From NCBI GenBank assembly GCA_020436085.1, contig JAGQYM010000013.1, positions 1-64,000 of the forward strand: a DNA stretch of 64,000 nucleotides. Reading direction: 5' to 3'. The notes under the pieces are model-generated. The model searched no databases, was not told the origin of the DNA, and saw only the letters and a program-made list of their open reading frames with translations. A program made the position numbers and the translations under genes. Shown here piece after piece: positions 1-8,246 of this stretch (within the stretch, counting starts at the first letter, position 1; each line of letters starts with the position of its first letter). This stretch comes from Cyclobacteriaceae bacterium. GTDB taxonomy: Bacteria; Bacteroidota; Bacteroidia; Cytophagales; Cyclobacteriaceae.

Positions 1-51
1 CCATGCATACAGAACTACGAATAACCGTATCTTTCACTAAACAATAAGACC

Positions 52-570
52 ATGCTGTCCCGAAATCAATTCTATATCATCACCCTGTGCATCGTCACTC
101 TTTTTGCCGGAAATGATACCCTGGCACAAAAACGAAAATCAAAGAAATCGAAATCAAGCCGTGGAGCGGAAACGGTGATCACTTTCAAGAAGGGCCAGTT
201 CAAAGAATGTGGTGATTCAATCACCGTAGGCAAACATAGCCTGAAAGTAAGTCACCTGGAGAATGACTCCACCATGTGCTATTTCGGCAATAATGAGGAT
301 GTGCTGTGGCTATACCCTGCCACCTTGTACATCAAACTCAATAGAGCTCGGGCCATAAAGGATATTCAAATAACGGTAAACGACAACTGCCGGCCAGAAT
401 GCACAACAGCTAACCTTTATAATATCGATGGCGAATTTATTGCCACTCAGACCAATAAGCTCACTTACGAAGACGAACCCCTATCTTTCACTGTGCCTGA
501 AGATTTCAGCACGCTGGCGATCACCAGCTACGAAGGCATGGTCAAACAAATTCGGATTGTGTATGAGTAA
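52..570 (+). CDS. Secreted protein of unknown function
   Basis: 172 residues. The N-terminus is a clear signal peptide (hydrophobic run at residues 7-20, likely cleavage after LAQ at about residue 26), followed by a very basic stretch rich in Lys and Ser (residues 27-38). The rest has no motif I recognise; it contains four Cys (including the pair in NDNCRPEC) and looks like a beta-rich exported domain. The product is probably periplasmic or outer-surface. It is the first gene in the window, it faces the minus-strand VOC genes tail to tail, and nothing nearby suggests a role. The ATG at 52 is kept because the signal peptide begins right there. Function unknown. Confidence 0.75.
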   Translation: MLSRNQFYIITLCIVTLFAGNDTLAQKRKSKKSKSSRGAETVITFKKGQFKECGDSITVGKHSLKVSHLENDSTMCYFGNNEDVLWLYPATLYIKLNRARAIKDIQITVNDNCRPECTTANLYNIDGEFIATQTNKLTYEDEPLSFTVPEDFSTLAITSYEGMVKQIRIVYE

Positions 571-600
571 GCACTGAAACCATCAACCGCTCAGCCACTG

Positions 601-1002
601 CTATTTGCATACAAGCATCCAATGATTGCCGAACTTATCCGTAACTCCACCAACCAGCCCGCCTGTGCTGTTGGTGCGTAGCGGATGATTCTCATTACCA
701 CCAGCCGACAGCTTGCGATAAACAGTGCGAATCTCCGACTCACTGCGACAAGACACCGATAAGGTTACGGCATTGCCTCTAATCAACCCCATCTCCGACA
801 CCATATCAGAGCCCATCAGCACAAATCCGTTGCGGCTCAAGGTGGCTTGTACAATGCAGTCTTTCATCCTCCGGGATAAACGGGAAGAGTCTGGCGACTC
901 CCCCACGGTTTGAAACCGTACTTTCCCACCAAAACATTTTTGATAAAACGTCATTGCCTCACGGCAGTTGCCATTGAAAGTCAGATGCGCATGAACCTGC
1001 AT
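601..1002 (-). CDS. VOC family protein (PhnB-like glyoxalase fold)
   Basis: 133 residues. The beginning (QVHAHLTFNGNCREAMTFYQ) and the end (VTDKFGNHWMLV) are the usual landmarks of the PhnB/DUF899-like branch of the vicinal-oxygen-chelate superfamily: a single chain with two beta-alpha-beta-beta-beta modules. Members are small cytosolic dimers; most have no proven reaction despite the name PhnB, which does not imply phosphonate breakdown. The gene starts one base after the stop of the upstream VOC gene, so the two are clearly co-transcribed, and an SRPBCC and a DoxX-like gene lie further upstream on the same strand. Substrate unknown. Confidence 0.85.
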   Translation of the reverse strand: MQVHAHLTFNGNCREAMTFYQKCFGGKVRFQTVGESPDSSRLSRRMKDCIVQATLSRNGFVLMGSDMVSEMGLIRGNAVTLSVSCRSESEIRTVYRKLSAGGNENHPLRTNSTGGLVGGVTDKFGNHWMLVCK

Positions 1003-1003
1003 A

Positions 1004-1468
1004 CTACTTTACCAAATCCGCGATGATAATCTTCTTCATCTTCAGCACGGCTTTCATGGCATGGTCTCGCTTTGATTTGTCTTTGTGTGACTCTAATTTG
1101 AAATAGATCTCTGGCACGATCTGCCAGGACAGACCGTATTTGTCCTTCAGCCATCCGCAAGGTCCTTCGCTTCCACCCTTTGCTGTCAGTGCTTTCCAGT
1201 AGTAGTCGATTTCCTTCTGGTCCTTGCACCTGACTACGAACGATACCGCTTCATTGAATTTGAAAAGAGGGCCAGCGGCCAATATCTGGAAGTCCATTCC
1301 CAGAATCTGAATCGTAGCGGTATCGAAATTGCGATCCGGAGTTGGAAGATTCTTGAAGGCTCTATATGACTTTAGCTTTCCTTTTTTGAAAATAGACAGG
1401 TAGTAACGCGCAGCTTTCTTTGCATCCTTTTCTATCCACAGGCAGGGAGTGATTTTTTGTATGGCCAT
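1004..1468 (-). CDS. VOC family protein (3-demethylubiquinone-methyltransferase-like fold)
   Basis: 154 residues. The N-terminal ITPCLWIEKDAKKAARYY and the C-terminal GPCGWLKDKYGLSWQIVP match the PhnB-type VOC group often labelled 3-demethylubiquinone-9 3-methyltransferase domain. That label is historical; these proteins carry no SAM-binding fold. The last 30 residues form a Lys-rich tail (KDKSKRDHAMKAVLKMKK), commonly seen in this family, where it reads VMxAMLxMxKIDIAxL. It sits 47 nt downstream of the SRPBCC gene and one base upstream of the second VOC gene. Reaction unknown. Confidence 0.85.
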   Translation of the reverse strand: MAIQKITPCLWIEKDAKKAARYYLSIFKKGKLKSYRAFKNLPTPDRNFDTATIQILGMDFQILAAGPLFKFNEAVSFVVRCKDQKEIDYYWKALTAKGGSEGPCGWLKDKYGLSWQIVPEIYFKLESHKDKSKRDHAMKAVLKMKKIIIADLVK

Positions 1469-1515
1469 GTTATTAGTGTTTTAAAGTTGTGGAGTAAAAT
1501 AAATCCCAGATGCAA

Positions 1516-1965
1516 TTAAGCATCCGGGATATTAGGTTCAACAAGTCTCTTTAGTTTGTCAAGCGATTCTTGCCAGCCCAGGTAGCACATCTCCGCGGGT
1601 ATGGCGGCCGGTATTCCTTCCTGAGTCGCTGTCAGCTCTGTTCCGCATGAGACTGCCTTGAGGGTGATGGTCGTGATCATCTCACCAGGCAAATTAGGAT
1701 CATCAAATCTGTCAGTGTATTTGATCAGTTCATTCGGAACTATCTCCAAATACTCTCCACCAAATGAGTGACCATTTCCTGTGGTGAAATTGATGAACGA
1801 CATCTTGTAAGTCCCTCCCACCTTTGCATCCATGGCATGAACCTTGGCAATAAACCCGTAAGGCGGCAGCCATGACGCCAAAGCATCTGGATCGGTGAAG
1901 GCACGAAATACTTTTTCAGGAGGTGCAGTAAGCACACGATGTAATTTTACGCTGTTGGTTGACAT
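1516..1965 (-). CDS. SRPBCC domain protein (AHSA1-like)
   Basis: 149 residues. The opening KLHRVLTAPPEKVFRAFTDP and the later GGTYKMSF and TTITLKA segments are characteristic of the activator-of-Hsp90-ATPase-homologue (AHSA1/START-like) group, a helix-grip fold with a deep hydrophobic pocket. Bacterial members usually have no assigned substrate. It lies between a DoxX-like membrane protein upstream (36 nt away) and two VOC genes downstream, a small-gene grouping that recurs in many genomes, often together with regulators of stress responses. The ATG at 1965 is the natural start for this family. Confidence 0.85.
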   Translation of the reverse strand: MSTNSVKLHRVLTAPPEKVFRAFTDPDALASWLPPYGFIAKVHAMDAKVGGTYKMSFINFTTGNGHSFGGEYLEIVPNELIKYTDRFDDPNLPGEMITTITLKAVSCGTELTATQEGIPAAIPAEMCYLGWQESLDKLKRLVEPNIPDA

Positions 1966-2001
1966 ATCTTTCAGTGTATTAATGGTTAATCGATTCTATT
2001 C

Positions 2002-2376
2002 TTAGGCGTGGGTTCTCAACTTTGGATTGTATACATACGACACAGCCAGTATCGCCATGATCACAATCGGTAACGCAATATAACTTACGTTACCATCCAC
2101 TACGGCATGGCTCATGGTAGCAAAGATCAAGTTGAACGTCAATCCCGCATAGGCCCACTCCTTTAGTTTCACGGGCACAGAGGGCAAGGCAATCGCGATC
2201 ACGCCCAGACCTTTACATATTATTAACGCATACGCGAAGTAGTCCGGATAGCCTAGCGGCTTGGTGCCAGCCGTGGCATACTCGGGTGCAAAGGCAAGCG
2301 TGCTCAGTGGCATCACTCCCTCCCATAGCAAAATGATTGTCGTGGCAATCCAAAAAAATGTCTTTTCCTTTTTCAT
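2002..2376 (-). CDS. DoxX-like family membrane protein
   Basis: 124 residues from the ATG at 2376; an upstream extension is possible but adds a basic non-family segment, so the internal Met (MKKEKTFFW) is preferred. Four hydrophobic helices are visible: about residues 7-28, 47-66, 72-92 and 95-114. The spacing and the segments GYPDYFAYALIICKGLGVIA and LKEWAYAGLTFNL are typical of the DoxX-like family of inner-membrane four-helix proteins, some of which take part in thiol/redox homeostasis. It is divergent from the GlxA-type regulator at 2509 and heads the four-gene minus-strand group. Confidence 0.85.
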   Translation of the reverse strand: MKKEKTFFWIATTIILLWEGVMPLSTLAFAPEYATAGTKPLGYPDYFAYALIICKGLGVIAIALPSVPVKLKEWAYAGLTFNLIFATMSHAVVDGNVSYIALPIVIMAILAVSYVYNPKLRTHA

Positions 2377-2508
2377 GATTATTGAGTTTTGGGTTCGTTT
2401 TATTTTCCGTTTACAATACAAAGGTGCAACAAGAATCCTGGTTCGGTAGGTGGCGTATATGACAGTTTGGGGGAGTTTTGCGTCAAGCTAATCTGTTATA
2501 TTTGAAAC

Positions 2509-3495
2509 ATGAAGAAAGTATCTATTCTGGTGCCGGAGTCATCGGTGATGCAAGCCATTGCCGACCCGCAATACCTCTTTACTACAGCCAATCATTTTCT
2601 GCTGGCGGCAGGAAAATCGCCACTCTTCGATGTGGAATTGGTAGGTGCCAAGCGTGAGGTGAAATTGAACAATGGGAGTTACTCCATACACACGGATCGT
2701 TTGCTGAAAGAGGTAAAGAAAACTGACCTGATATTTGTCCCCGCTTTGTTTGGCGACATGACGGCAGCGATCCAACAGAACAAATCCGCCATCCCATGGA
2801 TCACAGAACAATACAAGAAGGGTGCTGAGGTAGCCTCACTTTGTGTGGGCGCTTTTCTACTTGCATCTACAGGTTTACTCGATGGCAAGAAGTGTTCCAC
2901 GCACTGGGGTTTTCAAAGTGAGTTCCGCGAAAAGTTTCCGGAGGTAACCGTAGTAGAAGGCAATATCGTGACGGAAGAAAAGAGAATATACTCCAGTGGT
3001 GGCGCCAATTCGTATTGGAATTTGTTGCTTCACTTATTGGAGAAATATACCAACCGTGAGACTGCTATCCTCGCGTCCAAGTATTTTGCTATCGACCTGG
3101 ATCGCAATAGCCAGGCCGTGTTCTCGATGTTCAAAGGACAGAAGGGTCACAACGATGCGGATATCCTGAAGGCTCAAACCTACATTGAAGAAAACGTGCA
3201 CGAGAAAATAACCATTGATGAGCTGGCGGAGAAAACATCCATCAGCAGGCGAACTTTCGAAAGGCGTTTCAAACAGGCTACCAATAACTCGGTGCTGGAA
3301 TACATTAACAGGGTGAAAATTGAAACGGCAAAACGAAGTTTTGAAACGAGCCGCAAAAATATCAACGAAGTAATGTTTGACGTAGGCTATGCCGACACCA
3401 AAGCATTCAGAACCATGTTCAAAAAGGTAACTGGACTCTCTCCCATCGAATATCGCAACAAATACAATCGGATGTCAGTGCCTCAGAACTCCTAG
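2509..3495 (+). CDS. GlxA-type transcriptional regulator (DJ-1/PfpI + AraC HTH)
   Basis: 328 residues in two parts. Residues 1-180 form a DJ-1/PfpI (class I glutamine-amidotransferase-like) domain with the nucleophile-elbow motif SLCVGAFLL (Cys112) and the downstream CSTHW. Residues about 220-322 form an AraC double helix-turn-helix, including TIDELAEKTSISRRTFERRF and the C-terminal GYADTKAFRTMFKKVTGLSP. Such proteins are DNA-binding activators whose N-terminal domain senses a small ligand rather than acting as an enzyme. Being divergent from the DoxX/SRPBCC/VOC group makes it the likely regulator of that group. A TAnnTTTG-type box ends only 4 nt before the ATG (see findings). Confidence 0.92.
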   Translation: MKKVSILVPESSVMQAIADPQYLFTTANHFLLAAGKSPLFDVELVGAKREVKLNNGSYSIHTDRLLKEVKKTDLIFVPALFGDMTAAIQQNKSAIPWITEQYKKGAEVASLCVGAFLLASTGLLDGKKCSTHWGFQSEFREKFPEVTVVEGNIVTEEKRIYSSGGANSYWNLLLHLLEKYTNRETAILASKYFAIDLDRNSQAVFSMFKGQKGHNDADILKAQTYIEENVHEKITIDELAEKTSISRRTFERRFKQATNNSVLEYINRVKIETAKRSFETSRKNINEVMFDVGYADTKAFRTMFKKVTGLSPIEYRNKYNRMSVPQNS

Positions 3496-3500
3496 AGGCC

Positions 3501-4274
3501 TCAGAACAACGGCTTGAAGCCACCTTCACTCTCGATTGATTTTAAGAGAACCTCCATGTCTGCATAGACCTTGCTATGAATAAAGTTTCCACTGCTTATG
3601 CGTTTCACGCCAAGACTGGCAAGCGTTGCAAAATCCGGAAGGTCAGGCATACACATCACATTTATGGGAAGCCTCGACTCGGCAACCACAGCTTTGATAT
3701 CCTCAACCTTTACAATGCATGGAAGAAAGATTCCATGTACACCAGTATCATTATACAATCGGATTCTTGCGATGGCTTCCTGAACAGGAGCCTCGTGGCC
3801 GATAAGAAATGGATCACACCTCACGTTAATAAATGCATTTGTTGAAGTAGACCTTAACCTATCACAAATTGATTTCAAAAGATCTCTGAAAAAGGTCTTG
3901 TCTTGCAAAGCCCTTTTGCCATCCTTCATTCGCGAGTCTTCCAGATTGATTCCCACCACACCGACACCAACCAGGCGTATAATGTTTTTCGCAATTTGCT
4001 CCGCATCGTTTCCAAACCCCGCTTCCATATCAACAGACAGCGGCAACGATGTTGACTTCGCTATCCGCTCCACCATAAAGAGATATTCATCAAAAGGTAT
4101 CTCCTCTCCATCCTCATACCCAAGTGTCTGCGCCAATGCCGCACTCGATGTACCGATTGCCTTGTACCCACACTTCTCGTATGCTTTTGCGCTGGGCACA
4201 CTCCACACATTTCCCAGCATCAACGGAGTTGCCTGATGGTGTAAGTCTAAAAATTCCTGAAATCTGGTTGCCAT
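3501..4274 (-). CDS. Isocitrate lyase/PEP mutase family protein
   Basis: 257 residues, a TIM-barrel member of the PEP mutase/isocitrate lyase superfamily. The metal-binding motif SVDMEAGFG (Asp82, Glu84) and GINLEDS (Glu112, Asp113) are intact. It lacks the KKCGH loop of true isocitrate lyase, so it belongs to the short oxaloacetate-decarboxylase / carboxyphosphonoenolpyruvate-mutase-like group that cleaves or rearranges C-C or P-C bonds next to a keto acid, using Mg2+. The exact substrate cannot be read from the sequence. It ends 5 nt from the converging GlxA gene and begins 10 nt after the NTF2-like gene, so it may be its operon partner. Confidence 0.85.
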   Translation of the reverse strand: MATRFQEFLDLHHQATPLMLGNVWSVPSAKAYEKCGYKAIGTSSAALAQTLGYEDGEEIPFDEYLFMVERIAKSTSLPLSVDMEAGFGNDAEQIAKNIIRLVGVGVVGINLEDSRMKDGKRALQDKTFFRDLLKSICDRLRSTSTNAFINVRCDPFLIGHEAPVQEAIARIRLYNDTGVHGIFLPCIVKVEDIKAVVAESRLPINVMCMPDLPDFATLASLGVKRISSGNFIHSKVYADMEVLLKSIESEGGFKPLF

Positions 4275-4284
4275 AGTTTTATCT

Positions 4285-4755
4285 CTATTTTTCTACAGTT
4301 CTGTTGCTGCTAAATGAGTCTCGGTACATCTTCCACCCGTTGGACGTTTTTTTCCAAAGTACAAGAAATTTACCATCATCATACAATACCCCATGCTCAT
4401 CGAAGGATTGCCAGAGACCTACCTCGGTAACAAACTCTTTGCCGTCACCGTAAACTTCCTGCGTAATGAATTTCCCATTTCTAAGTCCAAATTCATCATA
4501 AGCCATCCGGAAAAACTTGCGAGGTGCATCCGGTCCGCACAGGGCAGGCATACCAGGAGCCATGATGCAACAATCTTCGGCATAACGTTCGATGAAAATG
4601 TTCGGATCATTCTTTACAAAGGCCTTAAAATAAACCGCATTGCTCGCCTCGATGGCCAGTTTCGCTTCGGCAAGGGTATCCGGTTGCGCGAGGCCGTTGA
4701 AGATGATGCAAAACAGGGTACACGCAATCGTTGCGAAGAATATTTGTGTTTTCAT
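4285..4755 (-). CDS. Secreted NTF2/SnoaL-like (DUF4440-type) protein
   Basis: 156 residues from the ATG at 4755 (MKTQIFF), where a signal peptide begins (hydrophobic residues 5-19, cleavage near GLAQ). The mature part is one NTF2-like cone: the helix VYFKAFVKNDPNIFIERYAEDCCIM, the strand-loop GPDAPRKFFRM, and strands ending in WKKTSNGWKMYRDSFSSN. This DUF4440/SnoaL-like arrangement usually makes small ligand-binding or association domains and gives no reaction by itself. It precedes the PEP-mutase-like gene by 10 nt on the same strand. Confidence 0.82.
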   Translation of the reverse strand: MKTQIFFATIACTLFCIIFNGLAQPDTLAEAKLAIEASNAVYFKAFVKNDPNIFIERYAEDCCIMAPGMPALCGPDAPRKFFRMAYDEFGLRNGKFITQEVYGDGKEFVTEVGLWQSFDEHGVLYDDGKFLVLWKKTSNGWKMYRDSFSSNRTVEK

Positions 4756-4824
4756 GATATATGTTTTTGCAAAGATGCCGCCAGTCACATCTCATAAAAA
4801 TTGACATACATCACTAATTTCACT

Positions 4825-5409
4825 TCAACTCCGGGTGAATCGGCTGAGCGTCTCGCGAGTCACACCGAGGTAAGCGGCCAGTCGTTTTTTAGATATCCGC
4901 TGAATCAAAGTGGGATACTCCTCACATAGCAATTCAAACCGCTGCTGAGCATCCGAGGTCAGATAAGTAAGCAGCCGCTGCTGCAACTTCACAAAGCTGT
5001 CGTTAGCCTTCCTTCTGAAAAAATGAGAGAGCTCCCCTATCTCCGCACATAGCGTTTCCCTCGATTCGTAAGAGAGCGCAAATACTTCAGCATCCTCCAG
5101 GCAGGTAATGCGAAATTTGGAACGCTCTTGATTATAATAAGCTTGCTGGTCGGTGATCCAGCAATTCTCAATCGCAAACTGGATGATGTGCTCCCGCCCA
5201 TCGTCTTGAGTAAAAGTGGATATGAGCAAGCCCTTGTTTATCCAAAAGGTATGATCGACCACTTGATCCTCATGTAAAAGCACCTCGTGTTTCTTCAGCT
5301 TTCTGATTTTGATGTGATCAACTACAACTTTGAATTGCAGGTCGCTAAGTGTGCTGAACTGATCCAGATGATTCCTGAATTGATTGAGATTTGATTCTGT
5401 CCCTTGCAT
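4825..5409 (-). CDS. Crp/Fnr family transcriptional regulator
   Basis: 194 residues from the ATG at 5409. Residues about 10-120 are a cNMP-binding-type beta-roll (KKHEVLLHEDQVVDHTFWI and the later IIQFAIENCWI). The C-terminus holds a helix-turn-helix, RISKKRLAAYLGVTRETLSR, and the chain stops about six residues after the recognition helix, as is common in this Bacteroidota subgroup. It lacks the N-terminal Cys cluster of Fnr and the residues that bind cAMP in Crp, so its signal is unknown. It lies 42 nt downstream of the sensor kinase at 5452-7599 on the same strand and could be co-transcribed with it. Confidence 0.9.
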   Translation of the reverse strand: MQGTESNLNQFRNHLDQFSTLSDLQFKVVVDHIKIRKLKKHEVLLHEDQVVDHTFWINKGLLISTFTQDDGREHIIQFAIENCWITDQQAYYNQERSKFRITCLEDAEVFALSYESRETLCAEIGELSHFFRRKANDSFVKLQQRLLTYLTSDAQQRFELLCEEYPTLIQRISKKRLAAYLGVTRETLSRFTRS

Positions 5410-5451
5410 AAACACGCAAATTAGACAGATTAAAACTGCCAACACATGGGC

Positions 5452-7599
5452 CTAGTCTGCCATACTCTTAATCGCCACCCGGAATGTGGTGCCTTTGCCT
5501 ACTTCGCTCTCAGCGGAGATGGATCCGCCAAGCAACTCCAACAGCTGCTTCACTATTGACATCCCCAGGCCAGATGAAGTTTCGTTGCCGGTCGGCTTAT
5601 TGCTCAGCTTGGTAAAGGGCAGAAACAACTTTGGCATCTCTTCCGCCCGAATACCCTGCCCCTGGTCAGCTACTTCCACCACGAAATGGTTGCCGGAATG
5701 GCGCAGCCGGACATCTACAGCAGTGCCTGATTTGGAGAACTTTAATGCATTGGAAATCAGGTTATCAAACACCTGATCAAGAAGCTCAGGATCAGATACT
5801 AACTGGGCTCCCTCCTTGCTGACTTTCGTTGACAATTGTAGCTTTATATTCTTTTGCTTCGATTGCTCGCGAAACGAATCTATTCTTCTAGAGAGCAGTT
5901 CAAGCAAGTTCATTTCCTTAGGGTTTGCCTCTGTCTTACCCTGATCAATACGATTGTAGTCCAATAGGCGGGTAATCAAATCCCTCATCCGGGTAGACGA
6001 CTTTTCGATCATGTCCGCTAAATCCTGCCCATCCTGCGACAGACCGGGCTCCATCTTCAGAAGTGTAGTCAACCCAGATATCGAGTTCAGTGGATTCTTC
6101 AGGTCATGTGTGGCCATCGCCATGAAACTATTCTTCTCTACATTCAGCTGAGTAAGCTTTTCATTGGCACTTAAGATTTCATTCTGCAGTCTTTTACTTT
6201 CCGTATTGTCATATACAGTTGATCGATTCCGATTGACCTTGCCGTCCTCATCGAATACTGCCGCGGTGTTTAAGATCACATCCATGATACTGCCATCTTT
6301 TCTGATGAACTCAACTTCTATATTATCGACATGGCGCTCTTGCTTTATCCGTTCCATGATTCTCTCTCTCAATATCAGCCCCCTTGGAGTTAGCAGGTCT
6401 TTAACATGTAGCTTGTTCACCACTTCTTCCGATTTGTATCCAAGCCAGCGAAGCTCTGTGGCATTCATGCGGGTTATGATCCCATCACCATCTACAGTAT
6501 GATATCCACAAGGTGCATTGTCATACAGGTCGTGTGCTTCCTTTAACGCAGACTCCAGCTTTGTGGAAATTCGCTTGCGTTCAGTGATGTCGATACTTAC
6601 CCCAACCAATCCGGTTATTGTCCCACCTTCCTCACGGAGAGGAACTTTGGAAACCAGAAACCACCTTTCTGTCCCATCAGTTTTGAAGTTGAATGTCTCT
6701 CTCTCAATAATAGGGTTACCGTTCAGTACTTCCTGGTCTTCGGCAACAGAAACCTCTGCGGAGGCGCCAGGAAAAAGATCAAAGTCATTTCTGCCGAGCA
6801 CTTCTGCCTCACTCTTAGCGCCTGTGTAGGTCCACTCCTGTTTATTGGCAAGTGTCTTTCTTGAATTCTTATCCTTGGCGTAGATGTTGATGGGAATGTT
6901 ATCGATGATCGTTCGCATCAAAATCTTCTGCCTTGACAAACTATCTCTAACTTCTCTCAATACTTTATTCTGCTTCTCAAGCCTACGGAGTACTGGGAAA
7001 AATAGAATGACAAACAAGAATATGATCGCAACACCGAGAGCTATCGAGAATACCTGGTCGGTTCTCCTCACCAAATTAAGTTCCTCAACTGACTTTCTCT
7101 CAAACTGTTTGGTGACCTGCTCCATTAGAGCCAGAAGATGAACTTCCGCATCAGCAATTTCTGAAATGATGGAGTCCATAGCCGGGCCTTTGCTCTGTCC
7201 GATGAGTGCTCGCGATCCATTAGCAAGTGTAAACACAAACGGATCTGCCAGCCTGAGCAGTGAGTCTATTTTTTTGCTTTTAACTTCTTTTAAATTTTGC
7301 TGCAGCAACGCAGCATGCACATCCTCAAGCACAGAGGTATACTTCAACAGGCTGTCAGTTACGCTAAAGTCTGCAACATCAGGTTTGATTCCCTGCTGTA
7401 AGTAAAGTGTCAGCTTGGTAACGCGCTGGCTGATCATGCGCTGTCGCCCGGATTTGTTAATCAACGCTGGGTCAACGGTCTGATCGTAGGAATGCTGTAA
7501 CGCAATTTGGATGACGATAATAAGCGCAAGAATGACACCGAATCCAAATGCAAACAGTCGGAAAGGTTTGGTGGACGGTATCTTGCTAATGCCTATCAC
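5452..7599 (-). CDS. Sensor histidine kinase (PilJ-type sensor, two PAS, HisKA, HATPase)
   Basis: 715 residues. Membrane helix at about 13-33; extracytoplasmic four-helix sensor at 45-180 with the PilJ/nitrate-sensor signature NKSGRQRMISQR (residues 49-59); second membrane helix at 183-204; PAS domains at about 225-345 and 352-472; HisKA dimerisation helix with phospho-acceptor His498 in ATHDLKNPLNS; HATPase at about 590-712 with the N box DNLISNALKFS and G boxes ADQGQGI and GLGMSIV. It is an inner-membrane two-component kinase with no response regulator beside it. PilJ-type domains detect small anions or type-IV-pilus state in other systems; here the ligand is unknown. The next gene on the strand is a Crp/Fnr regulator. 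Confidence 0.93.
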   Translation of the reverse strand: MIGISKIPSTKPFRLFAFGFGVILALIIVIQIALQHSYDQTVDPALINKSGRQRMISQRVTKLTLYLQQGIKPDVADFSVTDSLLKYTSVLEDVHAALLQQNLKEVKSKKIDSLLRLADPFVFTLANGSRALIGQSKGPAMDSIISEIADAEVHLLALMEQVTKQFERKSVEELNLVRRTDQVFSIALGVAIIFLFVILFFPVLRRLEKQNKVLREVRDSLSRQKILMRTIIDNIPINIYAKDKNSRKTLANKQEWTYTGAKSEAEVLGRNDFDLFPGASAEVSVAEDQEVLNGNPIIERETFNFKTDGTERWFLVSKVPLREEGGTITGLVGVSIDITERKRISTKLESALKEAHDLYDNAPCGYHTVDGDGIITRMNATELRWLGYKSEEVVNKLHVKDLLTPRGLILRERIMERIKQERHVDNIEVEFIRKDGSIMDVILNTAAVFDEDGKVNRNRSTVYDNTESKRLQNEILSANEKLTQLNVEKNSFMAMATHDLKNPLNSISGLTTLLKMEPGLSQDGQDLADMIEKSSTRMRDLITRLLDYNRIDQGKTEANPKEMNLLELLSRRIDSFREQSKQKNIKLQLSTKVSKEGAQLVSDPELLDQVFDNLISNALKFSKSGTAVDVRLRHSGNHFVVEVADQGQGIRAEEMPKLFLPFTKLSNKPTGNETSSGLGMSIVKQLLELLGGSISAESEVGKGTTFRVAIKSMAD

Positions 7600-7679
7600 T
7601 TATGTACATCGGATGAATCAATGTACAAACGAAAGGCTCTTTTGTTTTTAGAATGTAAGTTTTTTGGCGTTAAAAGATA

Positions 7680-8219
7680 TTATGACTTGCGTTTCCATAC
7701 GTAGGAGCCTTGAACTTCCCATTTGCCATCTTTTTTCTCGTATGATATGTTGCGATGTGTGTTCTCTGACACAATAAAGTTCTCATCTTTTAACTCTTTA
7801 AATTGACCGTCTGGCTGAAATAACTTGTCTGTTGTGATAAATGTTGTATCGTTTGTAATTCGCGTAATACCCGAGATCAAACGTCCTTCCGGTCCGTGTG
7901 ACGTATACTCTACTTCCTTCATACCCGGGTGCCATCTCCATGTACTGATCCACGAAAGATAGTCCAGACCTTTGAAGCGAACTGTAACGGAATCCCACAG
8001 CATGAGCCGCTCTGTATCCCAAAAGAAATTCATCTCAAATTCATAGGCAGAATATTTTTGTGTGGAGTCGTAATTGGGATTAGTGGCCACCCACTTACCA
8101 CCATTTCGCCCAAGGTACTCGCCTAGCCTGGCGTAACTTTCAAACGAAGGCTTGAGGTCTTGAGCAAAGGCATTTGCAAAAGACAAAACCAGGGCGATGA
8201 TAGTCAGGTGAACTCTCAT
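7680..8219 (-). CDS. Secreted protein of unknown function (lipocalin-like layout)
   Basis: 179 residues with a standard signal peptide (MRVHLTIIALVLSFANAFAQ). The mature part is Trp/Tyr-rich and built from alternating strands; segments such as GGKWVATNPNYDS, ISTWRWHPGMKEVEYTS and KDGKWEVQGSYVWKRKS resemble the small-molecule-binding beta barrels (DUF1579/lipocalin-like) exported by Bacteroidota. I cannot assign a named family with confidence. It starts 27 nt downstream of the serine dehydratase stop on the same strand and may be read through from it. Confidence 0.75.
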   Translation of the reverse strand: MRVHLTIIALVLSFANAFAQDLKPSFESYARLGEYLGRNGGKWVATNPNYDSTQKYSAYEFEMNFFWDTERLMLWDSVTVRFKGLDYLSWISTWRWHPGMKEVEYTSHGPEGRLISGITRITNDTTFITTDKLFQPDGQFKELKDENFIVSENTHRNISYEKKDGKWEVQGSYVWKRKS

Positions 8220-8246
8220 ATGTGTATGTTGAATAAGCCGAGAATA

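Noticed and set aside
601..1468. Phosphonate metabolism, from the name PhnB
   Set aside because: These are general VOC-fold proteins; no phosphonate lyase, transporter or other phn gene is present.
3501..4274. True isocitrate lyase (glyoxylate shunt)
   Set aside because: The chain is about 257 residues and lacks the KKCGH catalytic loop; no malate synthase is nearby.
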